Assembly: GCA_947441325.1 (NCBI GenBank)
Contig: CANETR010000160.1
Coordinates: 1 to 5,793 of the forward strand
Reading direction: 5' to 3'
Length of the DNA stretch: 5,793 nt
Source: Saprospiraceae bacterium
GTDB lineage: Bacteria > Bacteroidota > Bacteroidia > Chitinophagales > Saprospiraceae
The notes beneath the pieces were generated by a model. It had not been told where the DNA came from and did no database searches. It worked only from the letters and a program-made list of their open reading frames with translations. Position 1 is the stretch's first letter, and each line of letters opens with the position of its first letter. Position numbers and translations under genes: made by a program. Positions 1 through 5,763 of this stretch are shown piece by piece.

Positions 1-251
1 CTGAAGCGCACAAAGCTGCCGTTACCGGGGATACTGTAGGTGATCCTTTTAAAGATACTTCCGGCCCTTCTATGAACATCCTTATCAAACTAACCTGTTT
101 GGTAGGTTTAGCGATTGCTCCAATCTTAGGCGAAGTTTATGGCACAGGCCACTCAAGCCACAAAGATGAAGCTCCTAAAAAAGAGGAAGTAAAACCTACG
201 AGTCAAATCATCAATCCTGAGAAGGACGCAACTACATACAATTTGAAATAA
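1..251 (+). CDS. hppA: Membrane-bound proton/sodium-pumping pyrophosphatase, C-terminal end (partial)
   Basis: This is the 3' end of a gene that starts outside the window; the reading frame runs from base 3 and stops at TAA 249-251. The enzyme hydrolyses pyrophosphate in the cytoplasm and uses the energy to pump H+ or Na+ across the inner membrane. The visible residues contain the family's near-invariant block [20 protein letters not shown]. Within it, Asp at 30-32, 42-44 and 54-56 and Lys at 51-53 form the second acidic motif (DX3DX3D plus Lys), which in the family binds Mg2+ and pyrophosphate. The final transmembrane helix follows (about bases 72-132, [20 protein letters not shown]). After it comes a hydrophilic Lys/Glu-rich tail of about 40 residues, whose role is unknown. 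Ion specificity and K+ dependence depend on residues upstream of the window, so they cannot be read here. A terminator lies 26 bases after the stop. The family assignment is very secure. Confidence 0.96.
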   Translation, partial: EAHKAAVTGDTVGDPFKDTSGPSMNILIKLTCLVGLAIAPILGEVYGTGHSSHKDEAPKKEEVKPTSQIINPEKDATTYNLK

Positions 252-277
252 GATTGTATTAAATGATATTCCAATGA

Positions 278-309
278 GCTGTCAGTATTTTTTACTGGCA
301 GCTTTTTTT
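278..309 (+). terminator. Intrinsic terminator of hppA
   Basis: GCTGTCAGTA (278-287) pairs with TACTGGCAGC (293-302) in a 10-bp stem with one G-U pair (282/298) and a TTTTT loop. Seven T's (303-309) follow directly. It lies 26 bases after the hppA stop, so it should end that transcript and separate hppA from the downstream secreted-protein genes. Confidence 0.9.
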
Positions 310-379
310 GTAATTATTTTTCTGACTCAAAAAAAAATTTTAAAAAATTTAATTTCTATGAAACACAGGCTGAATCTAG

Positions 380-452
380 GTTTCAACCATTATCAAACTT
401 TTGTTTCAAAAATAATTTAAAAAATTTTTACTTTTTTTGAAACCTTTGAAAC
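380..452. repeat. Cluster of four GTTTCAA(A)/TTTGAAAC words
   Basis: GTTTCAA occurs at 380-386 and GTTTCAAA at 403-410. The reverse complement TTTGAAAC occurs at 436-443 and again at 445-452. The two left copies are inverted relative to the two right copies. The outer left copy is part of GGTTTCAACC (379-388), which is close to palindromic. Such a symmetric cluster could be an operator for a dimeric regulator, but low-complexity AT-rich sequence could also produce it by chance. No regulator gene is present in the window to support the idea. Confidence 0.35.
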
Positions 453-477
453 TTCCTTGCGTAAAACTGACCATAAT

Positions 478-508
478 CACTTTTTAGAATGACATGAATC
501 AAAAAGTG
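478..508. repeat. Short inverted repeat CACTTTTT / AAAAAGTG
   Basis: CACTTTTT (478-485) and AAAAAGTG (501-508) are perfect 8-base inverted arms around a 15-base spacer. It is AT-rich and has no adjoining T-tract beyond the arm itself, so I do not call it a terminator. Its function is unknown. Confidence 0.4.
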
Positions 509-542
509 TACAACGCCAAACCAACAAAAAGAAAAAGTTCTA

Positions 543-634
543 CTTAGAAAAATTCTAAGGTCTAAATATAACCAAACCAAACGCCGCCTTTTTTTCACTT
601 TTATAATCTTAACGATTATGGTTATATTCTTAGA
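543..634. repeat. Nested inverted repeats, possible small structured RNA
   Basis: Three elements sit together. CTTAGAA (543-549) and TTCTAAG (553-559) form a perfect 7-bp palindrome with a 3-base loop. TCTAAATATAACC (561-573) pairs with GGTTATATTCTTAGA (620-634) except for two extra bases in the right arm, giving a long-range stem of 13 bp. Inside it, ATAATC (603-608) and GATTAT (614-619) form a 6-bp hairpin directly abutting the right arm. Read on the - strand, the 543-559 palindrome is followed after a few bases by a T-rich stretch (complement of 524-539), so a short - strand RNA ending there is conceivable. No protein coding is apparent. The structure is read directly; the RNA interpretation is inference. 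Confidence 0.4.
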
Positions 635-640
635 CACACT

Positions 641-673
641 TAAACTTATTGTATCCTTTATCCAAGGATCAAA
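641..673 (-). promoter_or_regulatory. Weak candidate Bacteroidota-type promoter on the - strand
   Basis: On the - strand, TTTG (complement of 670-673) is followed after 21 bases by TAAGTTTA (complement of 641-648). This matches the Bacteroidota -33 TTTG and all but the last base of the -7 TAnnTTTG. Transcription would run leftward through the nested inverted repeats at 543-634. In AT-rich DNA such matches arise by chance, so this is only a lead. Confidence 0.18.
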
Positions 674-786
674 CCGCTCTTTTATTCCTTCGCGACTGCC
701 AGTCAGCCGAAGAAGAGCTCCTTATTCCAACCCAGCTATTTTATAGTTCGCGCTATTGAACGATTGCTTTCCAAATGAAAGTCAAT
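653..786 (+). other. Tandem hairpins upstream of the secreted-protein pair: candidate structured 5' leader
   Basis: ATCCTT (653-658) pairs with AAGGAT (664-669). A larger imperfect hairpin follows: GCTCTT (676-681) with AAGAGC (713-718), CTTCG (688-692) with CGAAG (708-712), and GACT (694-697) with AGTC (701-704), giving 15 pairs across a 43-base span. CTAT (736-739), ATAG (743-746) and CTAT (753-756) offer two mutually exclusive short pairings, and GTTC/GAAC (746-749/758-761) is a third option. Last, ATTGCTTTC (763-771) pairs with GAAAG-T-CAAT (777-786) in a 9-bp stem with one bulged T. No T-tract follows any of them, so they are not simple terminators. They lie 77-210 bases ahead of the start codon at 863, where a leader would be. 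I recognise no known riboswitch class. Confidence 0.35.
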
Positions 787-840
787 GCGGCATTGCTATG
801 TCCGTACTCAAAATTTCCAACTTTACAATCAAATTTTTTT

Positions 841-850
841 ACCAATAAAT
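841..850 (+). promoter_or_regulatory. Shared pre-start word ACCAATAAAT
   Basis: This 10-mer lies 12 bases before the ATG at 863 and recurs exactly 9 bases before the ATG at 1327. Shine-Dalgarno sites are weak or absent in Bacteroidota, where A/T-rich unstructured leaders favour initiation, so the match supports ATG 863 rather than ATG 785 as the true start. It could be chance similarity in AT-rich DNA. Confidence 0.3.
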
Positions 851-862
851 CTATTAACAGCC

Positions 863-1297
863 ATGAAAATCCATCAGATCATTACGCAAATTGTAATCAT
901 TGCAGTACACAGCATAATATTTATTAACGCTGTTTACGCACAAAACCAAAACATTCAAGCAAACAGTACAGGAATCAGCAAATTGGAAAGAAATTCAGCA
1001 ATTCAAAATAATCCTTCCAAAGAAATGATCATCGAACGTACCAAGGAAATAGAGCAACAAATAAACTTAACAGTCTCCTCGCTTCGAACAAAACTTAACA
1101 ACCAAAACAATAGAGAAAGATTTGACAGAGATTTTGCAGGAACACTCTACACAGACAGCAATAACATGCTAGCGGCCATAAACATCAAAGAAGTATTACA
1201 CTCCAAACAGTCAATCATTCTTGAACCAGGAACAGACCTTAAAGCAGCAAACAACCTGTTAGAAATGCTGAAAAATATCGAAAACCAACTGAACTAA
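863..1297 (+). CDS. Small secreted protein of unknown function
   Basis: I do not recognise this 144-residue protein. I chose ATG 863 because it places a Sec signal peptide at the N-terminus: MKIH, then a hydrophobic stretch at residues 6-24, then the AxA-type site VYA|QNQ after residue 26. An in-frame ATG at 785 would add 26 residues in front of the signal and seems unlikely. There is no lipobox cysteine; the protein has no cysteine at all. The mature part (27-144) is polar and Asn/Gln/Glu/Lys-rich. A probable long amphipathic helix spans residues 52-82 and another spans 124-143; a possible short helix lies near 100-114. There is no T9SS sorting domain, so a soluble periplasmic location is the simplest guess. 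The 29-base gap to the next gene suggests co-transcription with the 911-residue T9SS protein, perhaps as an accessory factor. That role is inference from position only. Confidence 0.75.
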   Translation: MKIHQIITQIVIIAVHSIIFINAVYAQNQNIQANSTGISKLERNSAIQNNPSKEMIIERTKEIEQQINLTVSSLRTKLNNQNNRERFDRDFAGTLYTDSNNMLAAINIKEVLHSKQSIILEPGTDLKAANNLLEMLKNIENQLN

Positions 1298-1307
1298 TTC
1301 CTTACAA

Positions 1308-1317
1308 ACCAATAAAT
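1308..1317 (+). promoter_or_regulatory. Second copy of pre-start word ACCAATAAAT
   Basis: This copy is identical to 841-850 and lies 9 bases before ATG 1327, in the 29-base gap between the two + strand secreted-protein genes. It may be an A/T-rich translation-initiation context shared by both genes. No purine-rich Shine-Dalgarno sequence is visible at either start. Confidence 0.3.
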
Positions 1318-1326
1318 AAGACAATT

Positions 1327-4062
1327 ATGAGAAACTTTACATTTACACTTTTACTTGTTCAAATTCTCTTAAGCGCAGTAGACCTCAATGCGCAATATTG
1401 CGGAGCCGCTACATCAAATGTTGCTATTACGCCAACTACAGTACAACAGACCTCAGCTTCTTATAGTACAGGCAGAAGAGCCTTTAACTTTGCTGCTACA
1501 GCTGGCTGTACTTATGTTTTCGAAACCTGCGGATTGTCAACAGCCGATACTTACCTCAGATTATATTCAAACGGAACAGGCGGAACTGTATTAGTTACAG
1601 GAGATGACAATTGCGGTACTCAGTCGAGAATCACATGGACTTGTACTACAAGCGGCACATATTCTATCTTAATGACAAATTTTTCTTGTGTAGCTTTGAC
1701 AGTAGCTACCAGACTCAGATATTATATTTCTGGATGTGGACCATCTAGCCCTACTTCTATCAGCGCCAGCACAGGAAGCGTTTGTGCGGGAGCCAATACA
1801 GCTGTAACACTTACAGCAAATGGCGCAAACGGAACTGTTTATTGGTTTAATAATTTCTGCGGTACTACAGGACAGTTTGCAACCGGTAACAGCATAACAG
1901 TTAATCCTACAACAACTACAACTTATTACGCACGCAACAATAACAACGGAAACTGGAGTACAAACTGTGCATCATACACCGTAGTTGTAAATCCAACTCC
2001 TTCTGCAGTTAGTGCAAATGTTAATCAGGGTACAATTTGCTCTGGACAAGGCATACAGCTTAATGGAGCAGCAACGATGCCAACAACACTACATCAGGCT
2101 AATACCGACGCACAGTTTATGAACTTTGTAAGAAACGATGGCAAATGGGTTTATGATTTCACTGCCAATGCCGGTGGAACTTCTCCTGAACTTCTTTTCA
2201 CATGGACACCTGCATCTACTGGTCAATTCTGGTGCCAATTCGGCAATGCAATTTCTGCACAGGGCTACACCAATCTTAATTTCCAGTTCAAACATTTTGT
2301 AGATCATTACGCAACACCTTATACACTACGTCTTCAAACTTCTCTCGACGGAATTACCTGGACTGACCGTTGGACTGTGAGCCCGACTGCCGATATCGCA
2401 CCAAGAACAGAAAATATCAACCTTAGCGTACACAACAATGCTGTTTTCTTCTACCGCTTTATGTTCGATGGCAATTCATTTAATATCGATGGCTGGAATA
2501 TTGATGATATCGCTATCACAGGCACTGCTCCAACAATAAATTATGCCTGGACTGCTACACCTAGTGGTTTCACAGCATCAACTCAGAACACTACTGCTAG
2601 TCCAAGTCAGAGTACAACATACAACCTCACAGCTAGCGCAAATGGTTGTTCAGCAAGTGCTCAGGCTGCAGTAACTGTAAACACAAGTTCTACCGCTCCA
2701 AATCTTAGCGCACCTTCTATTATCTGTCCTAATACAACTGTAAGTATAAGTGCAAATGGTGGAAACAATGGTACAGGCGCTCAGATTGCATGGTACACAG
2801 GACCAAACGGCACAGGAACTTTATTGGGTTACGGCAACAATTATACAATGGTTCCTACATCAAGCACAGTTGTTTATGCCCGCAGAGAAGGTGCCTGCAA
2901 CACTTCAGCCGATGCTCAGGCAACTATCACAATGAGAGATTTTGTTTACGCTTCAAACAATACTGCAGCTGCAACTTATTGCACCGACAACTCTGGCTGG
3001 CATCATTTCTACAACGGTAACAATATTATCCTGTCTGTAAGAGGTAATCTAAGCAATGCAGGTACAGTAACTGCAAGTATCCGCGACAATGGATCGGTTT
3101 ACAGTGATCAGGGCAACCCTAATATCTGTTCTGGCGAAGCACAATTTGAAATGCAGAGAAACTGGAATGTAAGCTACACTGGCACGCTTTCTGGCACCTA
3201 TGAGGTAAGATACTATTTCGATCAGGCCGAACGTACCGCTGTAATCAACGCTGCTAATGCCTTTATGAATGCCAATCCTGCCTGTGCTTACACATACAAA
3301 TACAACGCTAGCAATAATGGCTGGTTCTGGTTCAAAAACAACAATACTGCATACAGCGCTCCAAGTTTCGATGACAACAGCAACTTTGCCATGTTGAACA
3401 ATACTGCAAACGGTGTTACTTCAAACGGAACAAACTACACAGAAATTTCAGGCATCACTGGTTTCTCAGGAGGTACAGGTGCAATTGTTCTCGTTCCAAG
3501 CGCTTTCCTTCCTGTTGAGTGGATGTTTTTCACAGGTGAAAACATGAACGATCACAACCAATTGCAATGGGCTACTGCAAGCGAAAAAGATGCATCGCAT
3601 TTTGAAGTAGAAAGAAGCTACGATGCACTAAGTTTTGAAAAAATCGGTACAGTTAGAGCAGCCGGAACAAGTTCTGAAACTAACTTCTACGGATTCAATG
3701 ATTATAACATGCAGAACGGTGCAAACTACTATCGCCTGAAACTGGTGAATACTGATGGAACAACTGAATATTCTGAAATTGTAGTGGTTGAAAACAAAGT
3801 GGAAGAAGATAACTTCTCTTTCTATCCCAATCCTACTTCTAATGAGTTTTTCTACAGCTTTGCAACAGATCGTAACGAAGACATCAGAATTGAAATCCTT
3901 GACATGCTTGGCAGAGTGGTAAAAGTTCAAAACTTCAATGTTTCTGTAGGCAAAAACAATCAGATGATTAACATCTCAGACTTAACTGCAGGTACTTACA
4001 GCGTACGCATTATACACGCTGATGCTGCTAAAATGCGCAGCACTAAAATCGTGAAAAACTAG
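1327..4062 (+). CDS. Large secreted multi-domain adhesin-like protein with T9SS type A sorting domain
   Basis: This 911-residue protein is exported by Sec and then by the type IX system to the surface or medium. Residues 1-22 are a signal peptide (cut LNA|QYC). Residues 23-138 form a cysteine-rich beta-sandwich resembling PPC/CUB-type domains, with Cys 25, 61, 68, 96, 106, 121 and 137. Residues 139-223 are an Ig-like module ending in TTTTTYYAR and VVVNPTP. A second Ig/PKD-like module starts near 234 (ICSGQGIQLNG) and resumes at 404 (INYAWTATPSGF) to 452; between them, about 252-402, sits a jelly-roll/MAM-like domain closing in DGWNIDDIAI (388-397). A third Ig-like module spans 459-536. Residues 539-718 are an unassigned Trp/aromatic-rich region. 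LPVEW (728-732) opens a fibronectin-like segment common ahead of T9SS tails. The sorting domain is 829-911 (FYPNP 832-836, ending KIVKN). There is no catalytic motif, so adhesion, glycan or matrix binding is most likely, but the ligand is unknown. It is probably in an operon with the gene 29 bases upstream. Confidence 0.92.
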   Translation: MRNFTFTLLLVQILLSAVDLNAQYCGAATSNVAITPTTVQQTSASYSTGRRAFNFAATAGCTYVFETCGLSTADTYLRLYSNGTGGTVLVTGDDNCGTQSRITWTCTTSGTYSILMTNFSCVALTVATRLRYYISGCGPSSPTSISASTGSVCAGANTAVTLTANGANGTVYWFNNFCGTTGQFATGNSITVNPTTTTTYYARNNNNGNWSTNCASYTVVVNPTPSAVSANVNQGTICSGQGIQLNGAATMPTTLHQANTDAQFMNFVRNDGKWVYDFTANAGGTSPELLFTWTPASTGQFWCQFGNAISAQGYTNLNFQFKHFVDHYATPYTLRLQTSLDGITWTDRWTVSPTADIAPRTENINLSVHNNAVFFYRFMFDGNSFNIDGWNIDDIAITGTAPTINYAWTATPSGFTASTQNTTASPSQSTTYNLTASANGCSASAQAAVTVNTSSTAPNLSAPSIICPNTTVSISANGGNNGTGAQIAWYTGPNGTGTLLGYGNNYTMVPTSSTVVYARREGACNTSADAQATITMRDFVYASNNTAAATYCTDNSGWHHFYNGNNIILSVRGNLSNAGTVTASIRDNGSVYSDQGNPNICSGEAQFEMQRNWNVSYTGTLSGTYEVRYYFDQAERTAVINAANAFMNANPACAYTYKYNASNNGWFWFKNNNTAYSAPSFDDNSNFAMLNNTANGVTSNGTNYTEISGITGFSGGTGAIVLVPSAFLPVEWMFFTGENMNDHNQLQWATASEKDASHFEVERSYDALSFEKIGTVRAAGTSSETNFYGFNDYNMQNGANYYRLKLVNTDGTTEYSEIVVVENKVEEDNFSFYPNPTSNEFFYSFATDRNEDIRIEILDMLGRVVKVQNFNVSVGKNNQMINISDLTAGTYSVRIIHADAAKMRSTKIVKN

Positions 4063-4107
4063 TATTTATGTTTTTATAATTGTTTTTTTATTTTGGTTTA
4101 TTGGTTG

Positions 4108-4136
4108 CCGCGGAGTTTAATGCTCCGCGGTTTTTT
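4108..4136 (+). terminator. Strong intrinsic terminator of the T9SS adhesin-like gene
   Basis: CCGCGGAG (4108-4115) and CTCCGCGG (4123-4130) form a perfect 8-bp GC-rich stem with the 7-base loop TTTAATG, followed by six T's (4131-4136). It is strikingly GC-rich against its AT-rich surroundings. On the - strand the same hairpin has no U-tract directly after it, so it is a good terminator only for the + strand gene. The T-tract overlaps the stop codon of the convergent gene (4135-4137). Confidence 0.93.
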
Positions 4137-5763
4137 ACTGTTTGTACATAAGCCGACTAAATAATAATTTTGAATCAACCGAATAAAAACAAACAAGATA
4201 AAGTCCCATCTCAAGTTCTGAAAGATTAAGCTGACTGGAGCTTTCTAATATCGACTTAGTTTTTACTTTTTTTCCACTAATATCGAATATTTGCATTTTA
4301 TCAATCGATAAATTTTCTGGAAATTCAACAGTCAGATAATCATTAAATGGATTTGGGTAAATTTTTATGTCAATTATATTTTCAGTACTAAAAACAGCAT
4401 TGGGACCTATTTGCAAGGTATCGAGATAATATTTTGCCAGATAAATATCATAATTTCCAAAAGCATTGATACTGTCTGTTCCAAAAACGGTTCTGTTTAG
4501 ATAATTTCCAGAGAGATAAAAAGTTGAGGAGTCGCCCCAAACAGCATGATAGCCAAAATCGCTGAAAGTGCCTCCTGCTCTATGCCCCCACAAATATTTT
4601 CCTTCCGGACCAAAGCCCATCATAAAAAGGTCGGTAGGCCGATTATAATGCTTTGCTCTTAAGGTATCCAATCCGATGATTATAATTGAATCGAAGGTGC
4701 CAACTGCTATGATATTGTCATTTTCATCAACAGAAACATCGTAAATCAGTTCTGCCATTTCGCTGCCTACTTTTCTCGACCAAGACAGATTGCCTAGTGT
4801 ATCGAAGGCGGCCAGAAAAGATTCTTCCTCGCCAGTTGCATAAAGTGTCGTATCTGAACCAAAACTCATATTATTAAAAAACCAGCCACCCGTAAGTATA
4901 CGATTTGATTGTGGCATATAAGCTAAGGCCGGACAGTTATCCACATATCCTCCGCCAAAGCTTTTGAGCCAGCGCCAGTCTCCATTGCTTGTCAAAGACA
5001 CCAAAAAACAATCATAGGTAAATACGGATCTGGTTTGAAATGGGCCAAAATCGGCTGTATCGCGGTAATAACCACTCAGATACAGATTATCGTGCTCATC
5101 GGCAACAATGTTTAAGCCTTCGTCATAAAGCAGTCCGCCCATCCTTTTTGCCCATAAGCAGTTTCCTGTAGCATCTGTCTGCAAAAGAAATACATTTCTG
5201 ATGCCCCTACTTATAAGTTGTACATTATCGGCATTGAGCGTATCTTCAAAATAGCCGCTGATACTTATCCTGCCAGATGCATCGCAATATACAGTAGAAG
5301 CACTTTGGGCCCCTGTGCCACCATAGCTTTTCCCCCATAACCAATTCCCGCTGCTGTCCAATGTCAATAAAAAAATATCTTCATCTCCTGTAGAAATTAG
5401 ACTATCGGAACCATAAAATAACTTTGCGTCGAAATAACCTGTTACATAAATTTGTCCGCTGTTTTTATCGTAAAAAAGCTGATGGGCTCTGTCATCTGTT
5501 GGGCCGCCAAAATATTTTTGCCAGATAATATTACCGCTGTCATCATGTTTGGAAATAAATCCATCGCTTGCGCCTGCCGATTGTTGACCATTAAAATTGC
5601 CTGTAAAATATCCGCAACTGTAAACACAATCATCACCATAAACCAAGCCAGAACAGTGGTCATACTGACTTCCGCCAGAATTGACAAGCCATTGCAGATT
5701 AAGAGGGTCTTGTGCGCTCAACTCTTGCAAAAAGACTAAGAAAAACAGAAGGGATAATCTCAT
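4135..5763 (-). CDS. Secreted seven-bladed beta-propeller (SBBP-type repeat) protein with T9SS type A sorting domain
   Basis: This 542-residue protein starts at ATG (5763-5761) with a signal peptide, residues 1-17 (cut LSA|QDP). Seven repeats of 56-64 residues follow, at about 24-79, 80-141, 142-202, 203-263, 264-326, 327-390 and 391-451. Each opens with W-x-(K/R/V)-x3-G(G), continues with a (I/L/V)Y-x-(S/T/C)-GY(F/Y)-like strand, then a (D)-x-F-(L/I) strand and a closing Gly-Asn/Lys turn. Seven such SBBP-type repeats would make a complete propeller. Repeat 6 is the most divergent: it has VGSEM where the others have GG. Residues 465-542 are the T9SS sorting domain (IYPNPF, then MGLYLVCF), so the protein goes to the surface or medium. 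No catalytic residues are recognisable; the propeller probably binds a ligand. Only 30 bases precede the start in the window, so the promoter cannot be judged. The gene converges on the 911-residue protein gene and has its own transcription unit. Confidence 0.92.
   Translation of the reverse strand: MRLSLLFFLVFLQELSAQDPLNLQWLVNSGGSQYDHCSGLVYGDDCVYSCGYFTGNFNGQQSAGASDGFISKHDDSGNIIWQKYFGGPTDDRAHQLFYDKNSGQIYVTGYFDAKLFYGSDSLISTGDEDIFLLTLDSSGNWLWGKSYGGTGAQSASTVYCDASGRISISGYFEDTLNADNVQLISRGIRNVFLLQTDATGNCLWAKRMGGLLYDEGLNIVADEHDNLYLSGYYRDTADFGPFQTRSVFTYDCFLVSLTSNGDWRWLKSFGGGYVDNCPALAYMPQSNRILTGGWFFNNMSFGSDTTLYATGEEESFLAAFDTLGNLSWSRKVGSEMAELIYDVSVDENDNIIAVGTFDSIIIIGLDTLRAKHYNRPTDLFMMGFGPEGKYLWGHRAGGTFSDFGYHAVWGDSSTFYLSGNYLNRTVFGTDSINAFGNYDIYLAKYYLDTLQIGPNAVFSTENIIDIKIYPNPFNDYLTVEFPENLSIDKMQIFDISGKKVKTKSILESSSQLNLSELEMGLYLVCFYSVDSKLLFSRLMYKQ

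Larger units (their letters stand above)
310..862. other. Long AT-rich, hairpin-rich intergenic region
   Basis: No convincing protein gene lies between the hppA terminator and the small secreted protein gene. Bases 310-440 are extremely AT-rich with long A and T runs. From about 478 onward the DNA holds a series of inverted repeats: 478-508, 543-559, 561-634, 653-669, 676-718, and 763-786. Bases 650-790 are noticeably less AT-rich than 310-640. The region must contain the promoter of the downstream unit, because a terminator closes hppA. I could not find a good match to the Bacteroidota promoter (TTTG, spacer, TAnnTTTG) on the + strand. The region could also hold a small RNA gene. Confidence 0.6.

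Noticed and set aside
428..637. Minus-strand open frame of 69 codons in the intergenic region
   Set aside because: It starts at GTG, its Lys/Arg/Phe-rich composition follows the A/T runs, it spans the inverted repeats at 478-508 and 543-634, and it shows no domain or signal peptide. It is better explained as chance in AT-rich DNA.
676..718. Hairpin as an intrinsic terminator
   Set aside because: Neither strand has a T-tract following the stem.
640..790. Possible tRNA in the hairpin-rich region
   Set aside because: No cloverleaf is visible: there is no T-arm GGTTCGANTCC-like sequence, no 7-bp acceptor pairing and no suitable anticodon arm at the right spacing.
785..862. Upstream in-frame ATG as start of the small secreted protein
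   Set aside because: It would put 26 residues, including a Cys and charged residues, in front of a complete signal peptide, and the ATG lies inside the 763-786 stem. ATG 863 fits better.
310..862. CRISPR array or insertion sequence remnant
   Set aside because: The repeated words are only 7-10 bases, without regular spacing, and there are no terminal inverted repeats with target duplications or transposase fragments.
3628..3930. Antisense open frame of 100 codons inside the 911-residue gene
   Set aside because: It lies wholly opposite a confidently assigned coding region that includes the T9SS tail and has no recognisable features. The shorter frames at 1388-1594, 2089-2307, 2750-2935, 2790-3020, 5442-5687 and 5452-5739 are rejected for the same reason.
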